From NCBI GenBank assembly GCA_018697195.1, contig CM031861.1:1520581-1584580 (forward strand): DNA of 64,000 nucleotides, written 5' to 3'. A model generated the notes under the pieces. The model was given only the letters and a program-made list of their open reading frames with translations, did no database searches and was not told the DNA's origin. Within the stretch, counting starts at the first letter, position 1. Every line of letters begins with the position of its first letter. This stretch comes from Certhia americana (taxonomy: Eukaryota; Chordata; Aves; Passeriformes; Certhiidae). Shown piece after piece: positions 49,701 through 61,760 of the stretch. The translations under genes and the position numbers were made by a program.

Positions 49701-52700
49701 CGATTGCCTCGCCTCCCCACACCGGGTTTATGTGGGGGCTGCAAAAGGCTTACTGGGAATCCCTCCCCGTGTGGATTCATTCTTTAGGACGAGTTTTTAA
49801 AGGCAGAGGGCGATTTTCCCTGTGAATAGCGCTGCGTAGGGGTTTTAAACCTTCCCTCTTCAAGTTGCCTCTTCCCCCCCCTCCTCGGTGGCTGGTGGAT
49901 TGGAGGAGGGCCACGCGGCACGGAGGCTTTTCCTGGCACAGGACCGAGCTGCTGCCATCTGCACCCTCGCCACCACGTGCTGGGCTGGAGCCATGAGCAG
50001 GGCTGGCCTCCAAAGACGCCAAAGAGTCATGGTATCCACGCTCCAAAGCCTCGGTGGGACGAGCATGGCCGGTGGCAGCCCGTGTAGCTTGTTTTCCAGA
50101 GGTTGGATTTGGTGTAAAAAAAGGTTGAAGGAAGATGGCAGGCGCTCAGGAGGAAAAAAAAAAAAAAAGGTTTTATTTCACAGAACCGGCCCCGCTGCAA
50201 GGCCTAAAGATAGAACAACCAAGCCAAAAAAGAGAAGTTTATAAACACTGGCGTTGCTCTTCATCTCGGGCCTAACATCAGCGTGAGGGGCAGCTCGTAG
50301 GTGAGGTTGCCTGGAGCAATGCTCGGTGCTGGGAGCGCCACCACCATCAAACCACCAGCAGGAACATTTTGGGAAAGTCCAGTGTGCCCCTCCATGCCAG
50401 GTTCTACCAGATATGAGGCTGCTGCGACTCTGGAGGCGTGATTTGCTAAGTTTGAAGCTAAAAAGAACGGCCACCCGGGCTCCCCTTTGGATGTGGGGAT
50501 GTTTAACCTAGGTTGTTGTGTTGGCAATGACAGGGATGAAAGCAGGAGTAGTTCAAAGGTTGGAGACTTGCTAAGAGTCCAGTACTTTGATCTACTGTCG
50601 GTGTTGTTATGTTTCTTTTAGGAAGCACATCCAGAGCCTTTATTTAACACTGCTACACACCACAGCTGGAGAATGGATCAGTAAATGAGAACCATGTTCT
50701 GGGAGTTTTACTGAGCTTTTAAAAAAACCAGCGCTGAGCTCACCAGAGTTGGGGCCCTCTACAGCTCCCTACTGAAGTTGGGAATATTGCCTGGGGAAGG
50801 AGCACTCAGGAAGGCTGCCACTAGGCTCTGTGTTTTTATTGTTATTTTTGGATGTCAGGGGTTTCTCTACCTTTTGCTTTTCTCATGACTTCTTTGTTGG
50901 CTAGTGAAGATCACATGTGGCTTAAGCAGCATCTGGACTTTGCTTTGCTGTTGCTGGGTTGTGCTGCATTTCCCCTTGCCAAAACGAACCTAGATGGACT
51001 GCAAATGCCTTGTGCTGCTTGGATGCTGTGGGGCCTGATCCAAAGTCCACTGGAAACACTGACAGCTCACTTAAGTGCTTGCTTAAGTGCCCCTCAGGGG
51101 CAAGTGCAGTCTCTCCTTCACCTGTGTCCTCTTCCTAAGAAGAGACTGCAAAATAATGCTTGCTTAGAAAACAACCCCTTGGCCAGTTGGTTTACCAAGG
51201 TGAGGCCGTGGAAATGTTTGTAGATGAGTGTGTATGTGTTTGCTCCAGAAAAAGAAGGTTACGCTGCAAGGTGAAGTTGAGGGGAATTCCTCCTAAGATC
51301 CCTCTCCAGTTGTCTGGCTAGTAGAAGTAGCAGCGGGTTTGTTTGATTTGGTTTGGTTTTGAAAAATCCATTTTCACCAAAGAATGCCTTTGTGCTGTGG
51401 TAGGTTCGGGAGAAAAAGCGAAAAAGAAAAAAAAGAAATAAAGAAAAAAAAAATTACCAGGGGTTGTTTGAAGTTAACACATAATTGAGCTTAATGAATG
51501 GGGCTTTGGCGTGGCCGAGCAAGGCAGGGAGAGCTCAAAAGGAAGCAGGCCTCTTTTGGCCCAAGTTAAGACCGGTGTTGAGGGAGAACTGCAGCTCTAT
51601 ACAAGCATAACAATGAGTAGCAACAAATATTGGAGCTTCAGCATTTCATTATGTTGCTCTGGTTATCAAAACATACCAGGCTCCTTTTTATTATTTATTA
51701 TCATTATTATTATTGCTGTTGTTGTTGCTTTGGTCCTCTCCGAAGGAGAAGGATCCCCCTTTGAAACGAGCGTGTTACAATTCTCCCATTCTCTGGCCTT
51801 TATAAAATTGGAAGTCTCAAGGTATGTGACCAGTTGGAACCTGTTGCATCTTGCAGCAAGTGATTTATGTTCACAGTTTTGATTTGCCTCAATGAAAAGA
51901 TTTTCATTCATAGCCCCCAGCTCTCCAGACGGATGGAATTGCTGCTCCATTTAAAAAGGAAAAGGGGTGACTCGCCTTGTTAGGAATTTTTTTTAAAGCG
52001 CTGCAGCGCCTATATGCCTGCTTTGTCCTCCCTTCAGGGTGGCTGGCATTCTTCTCTCTCCTCCCCCTCCTCTCTCTCTCCCTCTCTCTCTTTTTAACAA
52101 CGCTGAAGTTGTTTATTCTTTTTGGATGAAGTCTCAGATAGGCTACTGGGGATGTGTGCTTCAATTGATGGGGCCCCCTACCCCATTGTGGCTGTGTCAG
52201 GTCTAATTCATCTCACCGAAGCCCCCTTGTTCCTGAGCGCTCAATAGCGCAAGATGAGGCGATGGAGGCTGACAATGATGCCACACTCTTCACTTGGGGG
52301 CATCCAATTACAGGCGAGAGGGGCCCCCTGATTAATATGCTGAAATTAGTGGCCTCTGCCACAAATAATTCCTTGTTGAGTTGCAACAAAAAGGCAGTCC
52401 ATGCTGCTTGTCTGGAGTGGTTATAGGGACAGACACAAACTGGTCATTTAAACTTCATTATCACTTTTCCACCTTGGAAAGAATGAGGGTGTGACTATGA
52501 ATTCATGTTCTTGTTTACTGCTCCATTTAAAAGAAGAAGGCAAATATTAATCCCAAACGTGATCCTGTCAGGATGGGCTCATTAAAGTGACACATTTTGG
52601 TCATGTCCTGTTTGTGGAGCTCCATAAACAGTGTCGGGAAGGCACTGCCACTCTACCCCTCTGAGCAACCCCATCCTGGTGGGATCCATGCTCGGAATCC

Positions 52701-55700
52701 CCCGTTTCCGAAGTCTACCTGCAGCTCTGTGTCACTATTTCAAGTTCAGGACTGGCTTTGGAATGGGTACAGTGCCAATAAGCAGTCTGGACTGCTGCTT
52801 TTTTTGGAGGTAGGGGGGGGGAAATGACAGCAGCTTGCTCGAAGGTGGGTGTGTTTATATCCTCACCAAAATGGGCAGGTTGGGAAAAGGGGGCAAACCA
52901 AATTTATTTCGATATGTTTCTTTTAACATAAACGAGATGACTTTATCTCGAGTTTGCCTTTTCGCTGGCAGTGAGTCCTCAAAGCTCGCCCAGAATTTGG
53001 CGTATCAGTTTAATTTTGGAGGTTTGCAGGATGCTGGGCGAAGCGCCCCTTTGAAGGTGGGTATTGGTTAGGGCCACAGTGGAGTGTCAGAGGTGTCTGA
53101 ATAAACAGAATTAGAGCCAGGACTTGCTCAGAGTCCTGAAGGCTTTAGTTCCACTGGTAAAACATTTACACAAAAGTTATTTTATCATAATAAAGGAGAT
53201 GCATGATTTAATACCTAAACTGTTCCACTGAGCCCTCTAAGCTGTCCATTCCTTTGATTTCATTCAGGGGTTTGACAGATGGTTTATATTTTTCCAACCC
53301 AGAGGAAGTTGTATTCTGATGAAAGCTGAAGGAATGTATCTCAGGTTCTGGTGTACATCGTGGCGTTTCCCTTTCTCCGTCACAGAATTGGACCTTGACT
53401 TGTGCCACTTGCTTCCTTTGTTCCTGATTCTCCTCCAAGGTGTTCACTGCCACGGATCAAAGGCATTCCTGTTCAATAGAAAAGAGTCTTATCTTTAAGA
53501 CATGGACTATTATTATTTAAAAAAAAAAAAAAAAAAAACCAAAAAAACCCGAGAAAAACTCAAACCAAACCAAACAAACCCAAAGGAAAAACATGCTAAA
53601 TGGCAGAGATAGCCCCTTAAGGGATCCTGGGAGTGGCTTTGTGGAGAGACCTACAGCAATGCTGTCTGGAAGGGGGCCCAGCCTCTTGTCAGCATGGTGT
53701 CACATCAGAATGTAACTGATTGTCCGCCAATTCTTGGGACCCCCGTCACTTAGTTATGCCACATTTACATTAAATCCCTGTTGCCAGGATGGATGGCAGC
53801 CACTGACAAGGGACTAGGTTGAGACAAAGCATTTTTAAGATGAAACCTTAATTTAAATATGGATTATCTGCCTCCTGACAGGGTTAAGCAGTCTTTCTCT
53901 TTTCTTTCTTTTTGTTGATGTTGTTGTTCATTAAAGCAATATTCCTTTGAGTGTCAGAGCAAAGGTTTCTGCTTTAGAGGGCCCCAGTACTCGTTGTTAG
54001 AGTGCACCTTGGATCTGACCATGCAAAAACACTGCAGGATGTGAACAGGTTTTCTCTGATGTGCAGTGCCATTGACCCCCATGGCATTACTCACAGGAGC
54101 AAAGTATTTTAACAGTGGAAGAACGGGGGGCCCTGCTTATGATAAAAGTACCTCGAAGTGATGAATGGCCTCCCAGGCCCAGTGCTAGGAAGGGCCACTC
54201 TCTGCAGAGCAGTTGCTCTTGTGGATAAGTGTTTGCAGGTTTGGACCTGTAAGAGTTTTAGAGCAGGGGGCACTTTTCTGCTCACCATTTTCCCTGCCTT
54301 TTTGGATGCAGTAGTAGGCAGCTGAAAGCCATGCTGGTACAAAGAGTGTATGTGTATGGACAGGCTTCTCCTAAAGCAATCATTTCAGTCTTCTTTTTTT
54401 TTTTCTTTTTTTTTTTTTTTTCTCTCTCCTTTCTTCATACAGATATTAAATTTATTTCAAACCCACCCTCCATGATCGCAGCTGGCAGCGTGGTAGCAGC
54501 TGTGCAAGGCCTGCATCTGGGGAACACTAACTCTTTCCTCTCCTATCAATGCCTCACACATTTCCTATCACAAGTTATCAAATGTGATCCGGTAAGTGAC
54601 TTTCTCTCGGTTGATCTCCTGCATTAAGGGTTTTTAAAAATGAATGCCTGCTTACTGCACGGGAGCTAATCTGACAGTAAATCTTGGGAAAGGTCAAGCC
54701 TCAGAGTGGGGGTTCTCAATGTGTTCTCTTGTGCCCAGCCTGCCAGTTTGGCTGTCCTGACGCCCACTGATAAAATGTGATGACGCTGCTGCAGTTCCCG
54801 GATGGGAATGGCACATCCAGCTCTGGTGGTTGGGAGAGCAGGAAGCATGGCAGAGGCTGTGTTTGGCTGGGGGTGATTAAACCAGGAGCCCCTGTAAAAC
54901 AAAACTTGGGGGATAAGACCAGGAAACAGACCTTGTGGTATCACTGACCTTATCTTTGACCATTCTTGAGGCCTTTTATTGTGCCAAGTGGTGTGAAAAA
55001 GCTCTTCTTAAAAGAGTTCTAATGATCTAATTTGGTTTATTACCTGCTAGACCTGAACAGTAGCTGGTATTGAATTCCTTTATGGAACAAATGCTTGTCC
55101 CACGACTTTCTGAGGAGGTAGATGGTCCTCACAGGACTCTTCATTTTGCCCTGCAGCTTCCAGGAGATGCACATCAGTAACTAGTGGGCAATAAACCTTT
55201 CATGAGTGAATGGGCCAGGAAGGGAGCCTACAAGGAAGACCTAAAGTCAATGATCCATGTCATAATGGTGTGTGAAGTTGGGGCAGAGTTGAGCTTTGTT
55301 TTGTAACAATGTGGAAGACCAATAAATAGATGCTTTAAAAAGGTTCTTGTGAGGTCTCCAAGCACTGGACAATGAGTCAAATAAAGACAACTCTGTGGTT
55401 GGGGCAGAATCTTGGAGATGCTGTTAAATTATTTTACATGTTAATAATTTAAATGCATGGAAAACTGTCCCAGTGCAGCCACTGCAAAACTGGGTTTTAT
55501 GTAATTGGGCTTTGTTGACAGGATTGAGCGATTTCATTGCAATGAATTATTAAGAATATTTACCTTTTGATAGGCTGTGTGAACCAGTTGCTGAAAAATG
55601 CAGTATCTCAGCTTGTTATTTTGAACAGTTTTGTTCAGAGTATTGAGCACGTTATTTTTGCTACTTCTATCACTGCAGCTGAGGTAATACAGTGTGAAAG

Positions 55701-58700
55701 TGTTAAATACTCTGAGAACTTGAAATGCTGAATACCCTCAGAAATGCTGCAATAATGGGCTGCTCAGTTTGGTATGCACGTGTGATGATGCTTTTTAGTC
55801 AGTTTGTGAACAATGCAGATAATTCCAGTGTGTGGTTGGCCACTGTCCAGAGTGAGATGTTTGGAGCAGGTACTGAGGGAAAATACTTGCTATCTGTTGA
55901 GGCAGCATCTTGATTCAAACAAGATGATTTAACCATTCCTGATACTGGGCACTGAAGTGGATTCTCTCTCACATTGTGCAGAACAACAGCCTGTCCTTAG
56001 GTGACTTGACTCAGTTAATGACAGAGCTCTTGAAAAAGAAAACAAAGTTGCTTTAGCAAGAAGGAGGATTTTTGATTATTTCATTTTAATTGCCCCGAGT
56101 CATTGCAAGGCCACAATCTGTTTGACCTGGGCTTGTTTAACAGCTTGAAAAGGGAGTAACTCCCCTCCAGCTTCCAGTGCTAAATATATTCATGTGTGAG
56201 GAAGAAATGAGGATTTTGTATGGATTGCTACAGAAAATTAGCATCACACAAAGTTCTGTGTATGTACAGGTGTATTGTTGTGTTCGAAGTGAAATAAGGG
56301 AACAGGAACTTCCACTGCAGTTGTTCTGAGAGAGGAATCTGCTTGGTTTCATACAGAGCATGATTCCCCTGCAGGGAGTCTTTCCCAAAATACTTATCTT
56401 TGTAACCCAGGGTATCAAATGCCATTCCTGCTATCCCATTTCACTAGGATTTGTATGAAGCGTGTTATGCCCCAATGATGGTTCCCCTTGTCAGGGAACA
56501 TGTTTTGTATTGGATAGTCTTGGAATGTTAGGAGCAGGGCTGGTGTTCCCCCTGATGATCTGTTAGCTGGAGCAGCAGGTCTGTTAGATTTCAGGTTACA
56601 TAATTATAGTTTTTTACCTTTGGTCTCAAAGAAAGCTGAATCTAAAGTAAAATGAATATCACTTGATTGGAATTCCTTTATGGTTCATGTTTATATGTTG
56701 GTAGGAGTCCAATTTCCCATTTTGCCTTTGATCAGGGGTAATTAGAAGTCAGATAATCACAATTAGAAGTCTTGGGCTGTCTTCCATCATTCTATTCTTG
56801 ACCCCATCATCCAAACAGATGGAATTTTACCTGACATTCATTTCCAGGCCAGAAATTTGCTAAACTAGATTAGATTGGGTCTCCATGCTGTCTGTTAGTG
56901 CATTGGAATTCACCTCCTGCCTGCCCCTTCTCAGAGGCACCTTCAAACATGTGCTTGTTATCCAGAACGGGTCAGGCAGGAACAAAGGATTTCCAAGCAG
57001 TTCCTTTTTTGTTGTTGTTTGTTTCCTTTCCTATCTGACCCTGGAGTCTGATCATGTCCACTGTGTCTTAAAGGTATTTGACCACATCAGTTAAACTAGC
57101 AAGTCTTTTTTTTTTTTTTTTTTTTCCTTTTTTTTCACTGAGGAGCTTAATTAATCCAGGAAGGGTTTATGACCTTGAACAAACTGTGGGCATTGAAAAT
57201 TTGGGTAGTGAAGCAGAAAAGTTGTTGGGAGAAGTTATCAGAGTAATGCACAGGTTTTGTATTTGCTTTTCAGTGTTGGGAAATACTGAGAATGAAAACA
57301 GCTTTGGTGAGGCTGTTCACAGTGAATTTTATGTTTTACAGTTGTTTTTTGCTAGCTCGAATGCATTCCTACAGGCAAACTATTTATCTAATAGTCATGT
57401 GAATAAGACATGGACAAAATACCTCAAAGAGTTAAAAAAACCCTTTTCATTCAACTTTAGCTTAAGACGATCTGTTCATAATAAATTGTAAAGATCGTGT
57501 TTTTTTAAAAAAAAACAGTTCCAGCATGCTGCACTCAGAATTTTAAATGAAAAAAAAATCTGTGGGCAAAAAGTACCCTTAAATTACATAGTCCTATGTA
57601 ATTATTCATAACTGGACTCCAGAGGGAGAAGAATAGGCATTTATAGAAATTCTTTTGAGTGGTTTTAGTTTTCAGATCTCTAACACGCTATATGCAAATG
57701 GTCAGGACTAAAAAAGAAAAAACCAAAAGTTTTTGATGAACCCTACGAAGTTCACATCAAAACTCAGGAAAAAAAAAAAAAATCCCAAAACCCAAGAGGA
57801 TTCATTTTGCTCTGAAGAATAAAAATGCCTTCAGTTTGGAACACTGAAGGTGCTAAAAGAATTCTCCTCAGAAGTGGCTTTGTAAAGCCAGGAGCCCCTA
57901 GAGCTGTGCTGGTGTGCTCCTCTGTAATGTGTCTGACTCCAAGGGTGAGGGAGGTTCGTGGTACCAGGGGGAGCCTTACAGTCAGGATTGATCCATCATA
58001 TCTGGAGGAGGGCTGGGTGCAGGGACTTCATAGAGACCTTATTGTGGAGGCCAGAGGTATGCAGGAGCCAGAGGCATGATGACTTTAGGATATGAGGCGT
58101 TTCTTTTTGTCATTTAAAACGCTGTGTGTCTCTGTCAAGAGGAAATATTATACTAGGGTTTAAACCAGGAAAGGTCATAGGTTATGTGTTTTCAGTGAGC
58201 TGTAACTGATGGTCTGATCTGCTTAGAGGTAGGATTAACCTCCCTCTCTCTCAGAAAGGACTTGCAGGGAATTGTTTGCTTGGGTTTCTAATCTTATTTT
58301 ACCCCAAACGCCATGTGCCCTTATTGGTGGCAGAGGAGATTCTTGTGGTAGTGGAATCAGTGAAAAGCTGGTAGATCACACAAGAAGCCTCTGAATGAAG
58401 GCAGAATTGAAACTGGGAAATAAAGAAAACAGCAGGCAGGTCACCCTCTCAGGAAAACAACATTCATTCTCAGTCATGCACATCCTAACACTTTTGACGG
58501 CAATTTATCATGGAAGACTGGGTTCACCGCAAGGGCTAACACATGTCATAGGTTAAATCAGAAAAGGCAATGCTGAAAGGAAACTTCAAAGTCCTTAATA
58601 CACAGAGTTAAAGATGTTGGGGGGAAAAGCTTGCAATGTTTGTTATAAAGATAAGGGTAAACAGCATGCTGGATGAGTTTTGGCAAAATGCTGTGGGATT

Positions 58701-59780
58701 GTTTGGCCGATTTAGGGCACCATTTCTGTGTCTCTGCAGTGGGTGTACAGGCCTCCACAACCTGCAGGAAGTTGTGCAGGTTGAGCTAAAAGGCCTTCTC
58801 CAATTTTGGTTGCTGGGAATCTGATGTATCTCCTCGTGGTATGGCATAATGCCTGGGGGGAAGTTGCCTTTGCCCACCACAGGCAGAATCTTTCTTGGTT
58901 CTTTCTGGTTTTTTTAATTCCCAGCAAGGCCTGTGCACCCTCCTGAATTCTCAGGAGGATTATGTGCACATCCAGCTTGGAGAAAACACTTTGGAAGTGG
59001 GAGGACGAGGTCTCACCCTGACTGGGATTTCCAGGTGGAGGTGGTAGCTCACAGAAAGCTTGGATGGGCTTGGTGGTGCATGGTGAGGGAGGTGCTTCAT
59101 AGTGCCTCTGAGAGACCTCTCTGTTTTCAGGTCCAATCCATCTTTGGAGATGCTTTCAGAGTTAGGAATTTATCAGCTGGACATTGCAGCAGCTGGCAGG
59201 CAGCCTTGGGCATGGACATCTCAATGTATATATGGCATTTTTGAGAGCTTCCTGTTGTTGGAATTTAGCCTGGGGGAAAAAAGTCGCTGTTTGTGAGCAT
59301 CACTTCTAGCAGACTACTGCTGAAGGATTCCTGGGGTAAAAGTAGAAGTCACAGCTGTGAGCATTGGGCTCGTACAGAACCGTAAACAGCACAGGTAGAG
59401 AGGCAGCAGTGCAAGGTGCAATCTGCAAAACAAGGGGCTTGCTCTTCCAGTCCTCTCACTGTCAGGTGCTTCTGCTCTTCCCACCCTCCTTTCCAGCCTG
59501 CTGCTCTCCCAGATAACCTGATGACATTTCTCTTGCTTTGTCAAGAAACTGGTATTTTAGCCTGTGCTCTTTCTAAAGGACTCTTGGGTCTCTCTCTCTC
59601 TCCTTCCACTGCGCCCTCCTGCAGGATTGTTTACGAGCCTGCCAAGAACAGATTGAGTCCCTCCTCGAGTCCAGTCTACGCCAGGCACAGCAGCACAACG
59701 TATCTTCAGAAACAAAGACTGTAGAGGACGAAGCAGACCTCTCCTGCACACCCACTGATGTGCGAGACGTGAACATTTAA
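46578..59780 (+). CDS. CCND1: Cyclin D1 (five coding exons, complete)
   Basis: The coding sequence joins 46578-46775, 48504-48719, 49266-49425, 54443-54591 and 59625-59780. It totals 879 nt, or 292 residues plus a TAA stop. Cyclin D1 binds and activates CDK4/CDK6, and the complex phosphorylates RB in the nucleus to drive G1/S. Visible landmarks are the LxCxE RB-binding motif (LLCCE, residues 5-9), an N-terminal cyclin box at about 56-152 with the docking patch around Met56 and Trp63, Lys112 in VASKMKET (needed for CDK partnering in the mammalian protein), a second cyclin fold at about 153-241, and a C-terminal tail with Thr283-Pro284, the equivalent of human Thr286, the GSK3beta-site degron. 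The start ATG is the first one after the 5' UTR and begins the family-typical MEHQLLCCE. Exon sizes and phases (198, 216, 160, 149 nt, then the tail exon) match mammalian CCND1 as I remember it. Compared with human, the long glutamate run before the degron is reduced to scattered acidic residues and the protein ends DVNI rather than DVDI. D2 and D3 paralogues are excluded by the D1-specific start and tail. Confidence 0.97.
46776..48503 (+). other. CCND1: CCND1 intron 1 with CpG island
   Basis: The first about 950 bp (46,830-47,720) are very GC- and CpG-rich, with runs such as GAGCCGGGGCAGAGCCGG, and continue the promoter CpG island into the intron. A (GT)n run lies at 47,401-47,420. The rest is AT-richer and ends in a good branch/pyrimidine region. 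Long ORFs on both strands here are by-products of GC richness. Confidence 0.85.
48504..48719 (+). CDS. CCND1: CCND1 coding exon 2
   Basis: This exon encodes residues 67-138, from [10 protein letters not shown] to RPDELL, in phase 0 at both ends. It forms most of the first cyclin fold, including NYLDRFLS and the helix VASKMKET with Lys112. The acceptor is a pyrimidine tract ending TTCTTGCAG and the donor is GTAATT. At 216 nt it has the usual vertebrate length. Confidence 0.97.
48720..49265 (+). other. CCND1: CCND1 intron 2 with GGGATGGGGCC minisatellite
   Basis: This short intron (546 bp) opens with an A-rich stretch (48,750-48,768 and 48,845-48,870) and a (TA)n patch. It then carries a G-rich tandem repeat at about 48,950-49,045 built from variants of GGGATGGGGCC and GGGATAAGGCC. 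It ends in a CpG-rich block and a long C/T acceptor tract. The G-runs could form G-quadruplex structures on the coding strand; this is inference. Confidence 0.85.
48950..49045 (+). repeat. G-rich tandem repeat in CCND1 intron 2
   Basis: Eleven- to twelve-base units of the form GGGATGGGGCC, GGGATGGAGCC and GGGATAAGGCC repeat about seven to eight times. Reading the opposite strand gives the artefactual proline/alanine-rich ORFs that cover this region. Confidence 0.8.
49266..49425 (+). CDS. CCND1: CCND1 coding exon 3
   Basis: This exon encodes residues 139-191 plus the first base of codon 192, from [14 protein letters not shown] to VALCAT. It begins after a long C/T tract ending TTTGCAG and ends at donor GTATGA. 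The split codon (G|AT, Asp192) is restored by exon 4, which confirms the join. It covers the linker and the start of the second cyclin fold. Confidence 0.97.
49426..54442 (+). other. CCND1: CCND1 intron 3
   Basis: This 5.0-kb intron has no supported gene inside. It holds A tracts (50,154-50,168; 53,518-53,538), a (CT)n patch (about 52,054-52,093), a T-rich tract directly before the exon 4 acceptor (54,391-54,422), and complex, unrepetitive blocks at 52,140-52,420 and 53,690-53,830 that look like conserved non-coding DNA. Confidence 0.85.
52140..52420. promoter_or_regulatory. Candidate conserved non-coding block in CCND1 intron 3
   Basis: A roughly 280-bp island of high-complexity sequence stands between simple CT-rich DNA and ordinary intron. 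It contains homeodomain-type ATTA/TAAT words (CCAATTACAGG; CTGATTAATATGC) and no repeat signature. It is called only on composition and motif density, with no alignment available. Confidence 0.25.
54443..54591 (+). CDS. CCND1: CCND1 coding exon 4
   Basis: This exon encodes residues 192-241, from Asp-Ile-Lys-Phe through IKCDP, and completes the second cyclin fold. The acceptor follows a strong T-rich tract and CATACAG. The donor is the consensus GTAAGT. In humans, failure to splice here produces the cyclin D1b isoform. In this sequence read-through would add 11 codons and then stop. Confidence 0.97.
54592..59624 (+). other. CCND1: CCND1 intron 4
   Basis: This 5.0-kb intron starts at a consensus GTAAGT and ends at a CT-rich acceptor. 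In-frame read-through from exon 4 reaches a TAA after 11 codons. A long T tract lies at 57,104-57,136 and an A tract near 57,769-57,782. No ORF in it shows family features, and I see no recognisable transposable element. Confidence 0.85.
59625..59780 (+). CDS. CCND1: CCND1 coding exon 5 (C-terminal tail)
   Basis: This exon encodes residues 242-292, beginning [18 protein letters not shown] and ending [10 protein letters not shown], then TAA at 59778-59780. It supplies the C-terminal amphipathic helix, a short acidic segment (TVEDEADLS) and the Thr283-Pro phosphodegron that controls nuclear export and ubiquitination. The acceptor is CCTCCTGCAG after a CT-rich tract. The acidic run is much shorter than the human poly-Glu stretch. 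Confidence 0.97.
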
Positions 59781-60475
59781 AGAGGACTTCTTCTTAAATG
59801 GATTTGCTTGGCAAGAAAAGCAGACAAAGAAAGGGCATCTGAGAAGGAATCGGCATCAGGATCTCCCCCCCAGAAACCCTTTGCTCCAGGACATTTTTAT
59901 ACCAGAAGGGAAAACCAGTCTCGTTATATTTTTTTCTTGCTCTGTCTCCCTTCCATCTGTGACTTCAAACAAACAAATAAACAAAAAATACCCCAAAAAC
60001 TGTCTTAAAAAAAGAAAAAAATAGTATTTGCATTGCCCCCAGGGGTTTGTGCTACAAAAATAGAGGATTTTATACAATAATAATCAACTAGTTTTTATAT
60101 TAAAGTGTTCTTGTCTGTATGTTGTAAAAATAGGCATTAACACACGAAATGTCTCCAGGGGAGGTATTAGATTTGATTTCTTACATATAAAACAAACCAA
60201 CCAACCATTTTTAAAGTAGAAGAGGGCTTTTTTTTTTTTTTGCTTTTTTTTTTTTTAGATAGTAAATGAAATATTCTTTTTCTTTAAAAAGCATAGCTTT
60301 AACGCAGTTCTAGGCTTTTCTGTATCTTGCTTGCTTATGCATTTAGTCACTTTATAATTCATCTGTAAATGTTTATTTTATTTCCTTAGGTTTTCTTTTA
60401 TCCTCTTCACCTTATAAATGGTTAACGTAACCCATAAGTTAGTGTATGTTAGTATGCAGCATTATTATATGTTAA

Positions 60476-60510
<35 letters not shown>

Positions 60511-60793
60511 GCCTGTGGATTGCCTGTGCTTTGAGGCATTTGTAGGGTTCCAGCTTAGCATGGTTGGGAAAGGCCAATGTACTACTCATACAGGACCCTA
60601 TTATAAAGAGAAACCGAAATAGTGACGTAATATATTATATTTTTGTAATCTTCCTATTTTTGTAGTTACCTGTGTAAAAATGCTGGTCTGACCCCACAGA
60701 TATTCAGCCTAATTATGGTCAGGTTCAATCCACAGTTCAGTCTTTTTTTTTTTTTTTGTTTGTTTGTAATATTCTAAAACCATTCCATTCAAA

Positions 60794-60800
60794 GCACTTT
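60794..60800 (+). promoter_or_regulatory. Candidate miR-17/20/106-family site in 3' UTR
   Basis: GCACTTT is a 7mer-m8 match to the AAAGUGC seed. Cyclin D1 regulation by miR-17/20 is established in mammals. A single 7-mer is modest evidence. Confidence 0.4.
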
Positions 60801-61244
60801 CAGTCCATTAGATATAGGAAATACATTCTTTTATTGTGTGGGAATTTTTTTTTTTTGTTTGTTTGTTTGTTTTTTTAATGGAATGGTTTGGATATATATA
60901 AAGTGCTTGTTGGCAAACTTGGAATTGCAAAGCAAGTGCATTTAACTATGGTGTTAGAGGAGAGGTGATTCTTTTTTTTCCGAAGGTTGTGTTCCAGTGA
61001 GAGAAAATTGCATTCACAAATTGCCAGGATATCTTCCTTTCCTTTTCTATAGAAAAGTTTGAAGTTTAGAATCCTTTGGTGCCAACTCATCTTTATAAAT
61101 TAGGGGCCTTAAAGGTTCACATATAGGACACATAGTTTTAAGGATTATCACTAGATGTTTTTACAACTGAAGGTTTTTAAACACTAAAATATATAATTTA
61201 TAGTTAAGGCTAAAAAGAATATTTATTGCAGAGGATGTTCGTAA

Positions 61245-61252
61245 GGCCAGTA
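61245..61252 (+). promoter_or_regulatory. Candidate miR-193 site in 3' UTR
   Basis: GGCCAGTA is an 8-mer complement of the miR-193a/b-3p seed. miR-193b repression of CCND1 has been reported in mammals. Only the seed match is seen here. Confidence 0.45.
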
Positions 61253-61474
61253 TGATTTGTAAATTAATGCAATCGCCCCTTTTGAAAAAGAAAATCTTTC
61301 TACCCTTGATGTTGCAGTTTTAACCCAGCTTATTAAAGCAAAAAAAAAAAAAAAAAGGACACGCTTCAAAGAACAAACCCAAAACCAAGCAGTCTATTTG
61401 GCCCCTTCCTATACATTTTCAAAAGCAGTCTAACCATGAAAAAACGCCATAGTTAATAGATATGAAAATTGGAG

Positions 61475-61482
61475 TACTTGAA
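61475..61482 (+). promoter_or_regulatory. Candidate miR-26 site in 3' UTR
   Basis: TACTTGAA is an 8-mer match to the miR-26 seed (UCAAGUA). It lies 69 nt upstream of the miR-19 candidate. Confidence 0.35.
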
Positions 61483-61550
61483 AGAAGTTTTTATTCCAGT
61501 ATATGCCCCCTTTTTTTTTTTTTTTTTTTTATTTAGCTACGAATAGAAAA

Positions 61551-61558
61551 TTTGCACA
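61551..61558 (+). promoter_or_regulatory. Candidate miR-19 site in 3' UTR
   Basis: TTTGCACA is an 8-mer match to the miR-19 seed (GUGCAAA), directly after a long T tract. miR-19 is encoded in the miR-17-92 cluster, so this and the 60,794 site could respond to the same cluster. Confidence 0.4.
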
Positions 61559-61695
61559 TCTTGGCTATGTATCTTTTTATTATTATTTTAGAAAGTAGCT
61601 GAAGGGACGTGGACATAGCTGTTGAAGTTGATGCTCGAGGAGAATGTGATGGTGAAATGTATGTGAGAAAACTGCCGCTAAGGTGTTGATTGTAA

Positions 61696-61716
61696 AAAAA
61701 AAAAAAAAAAAAAAAA

Positions 61717-61760
<44 letters not shown>

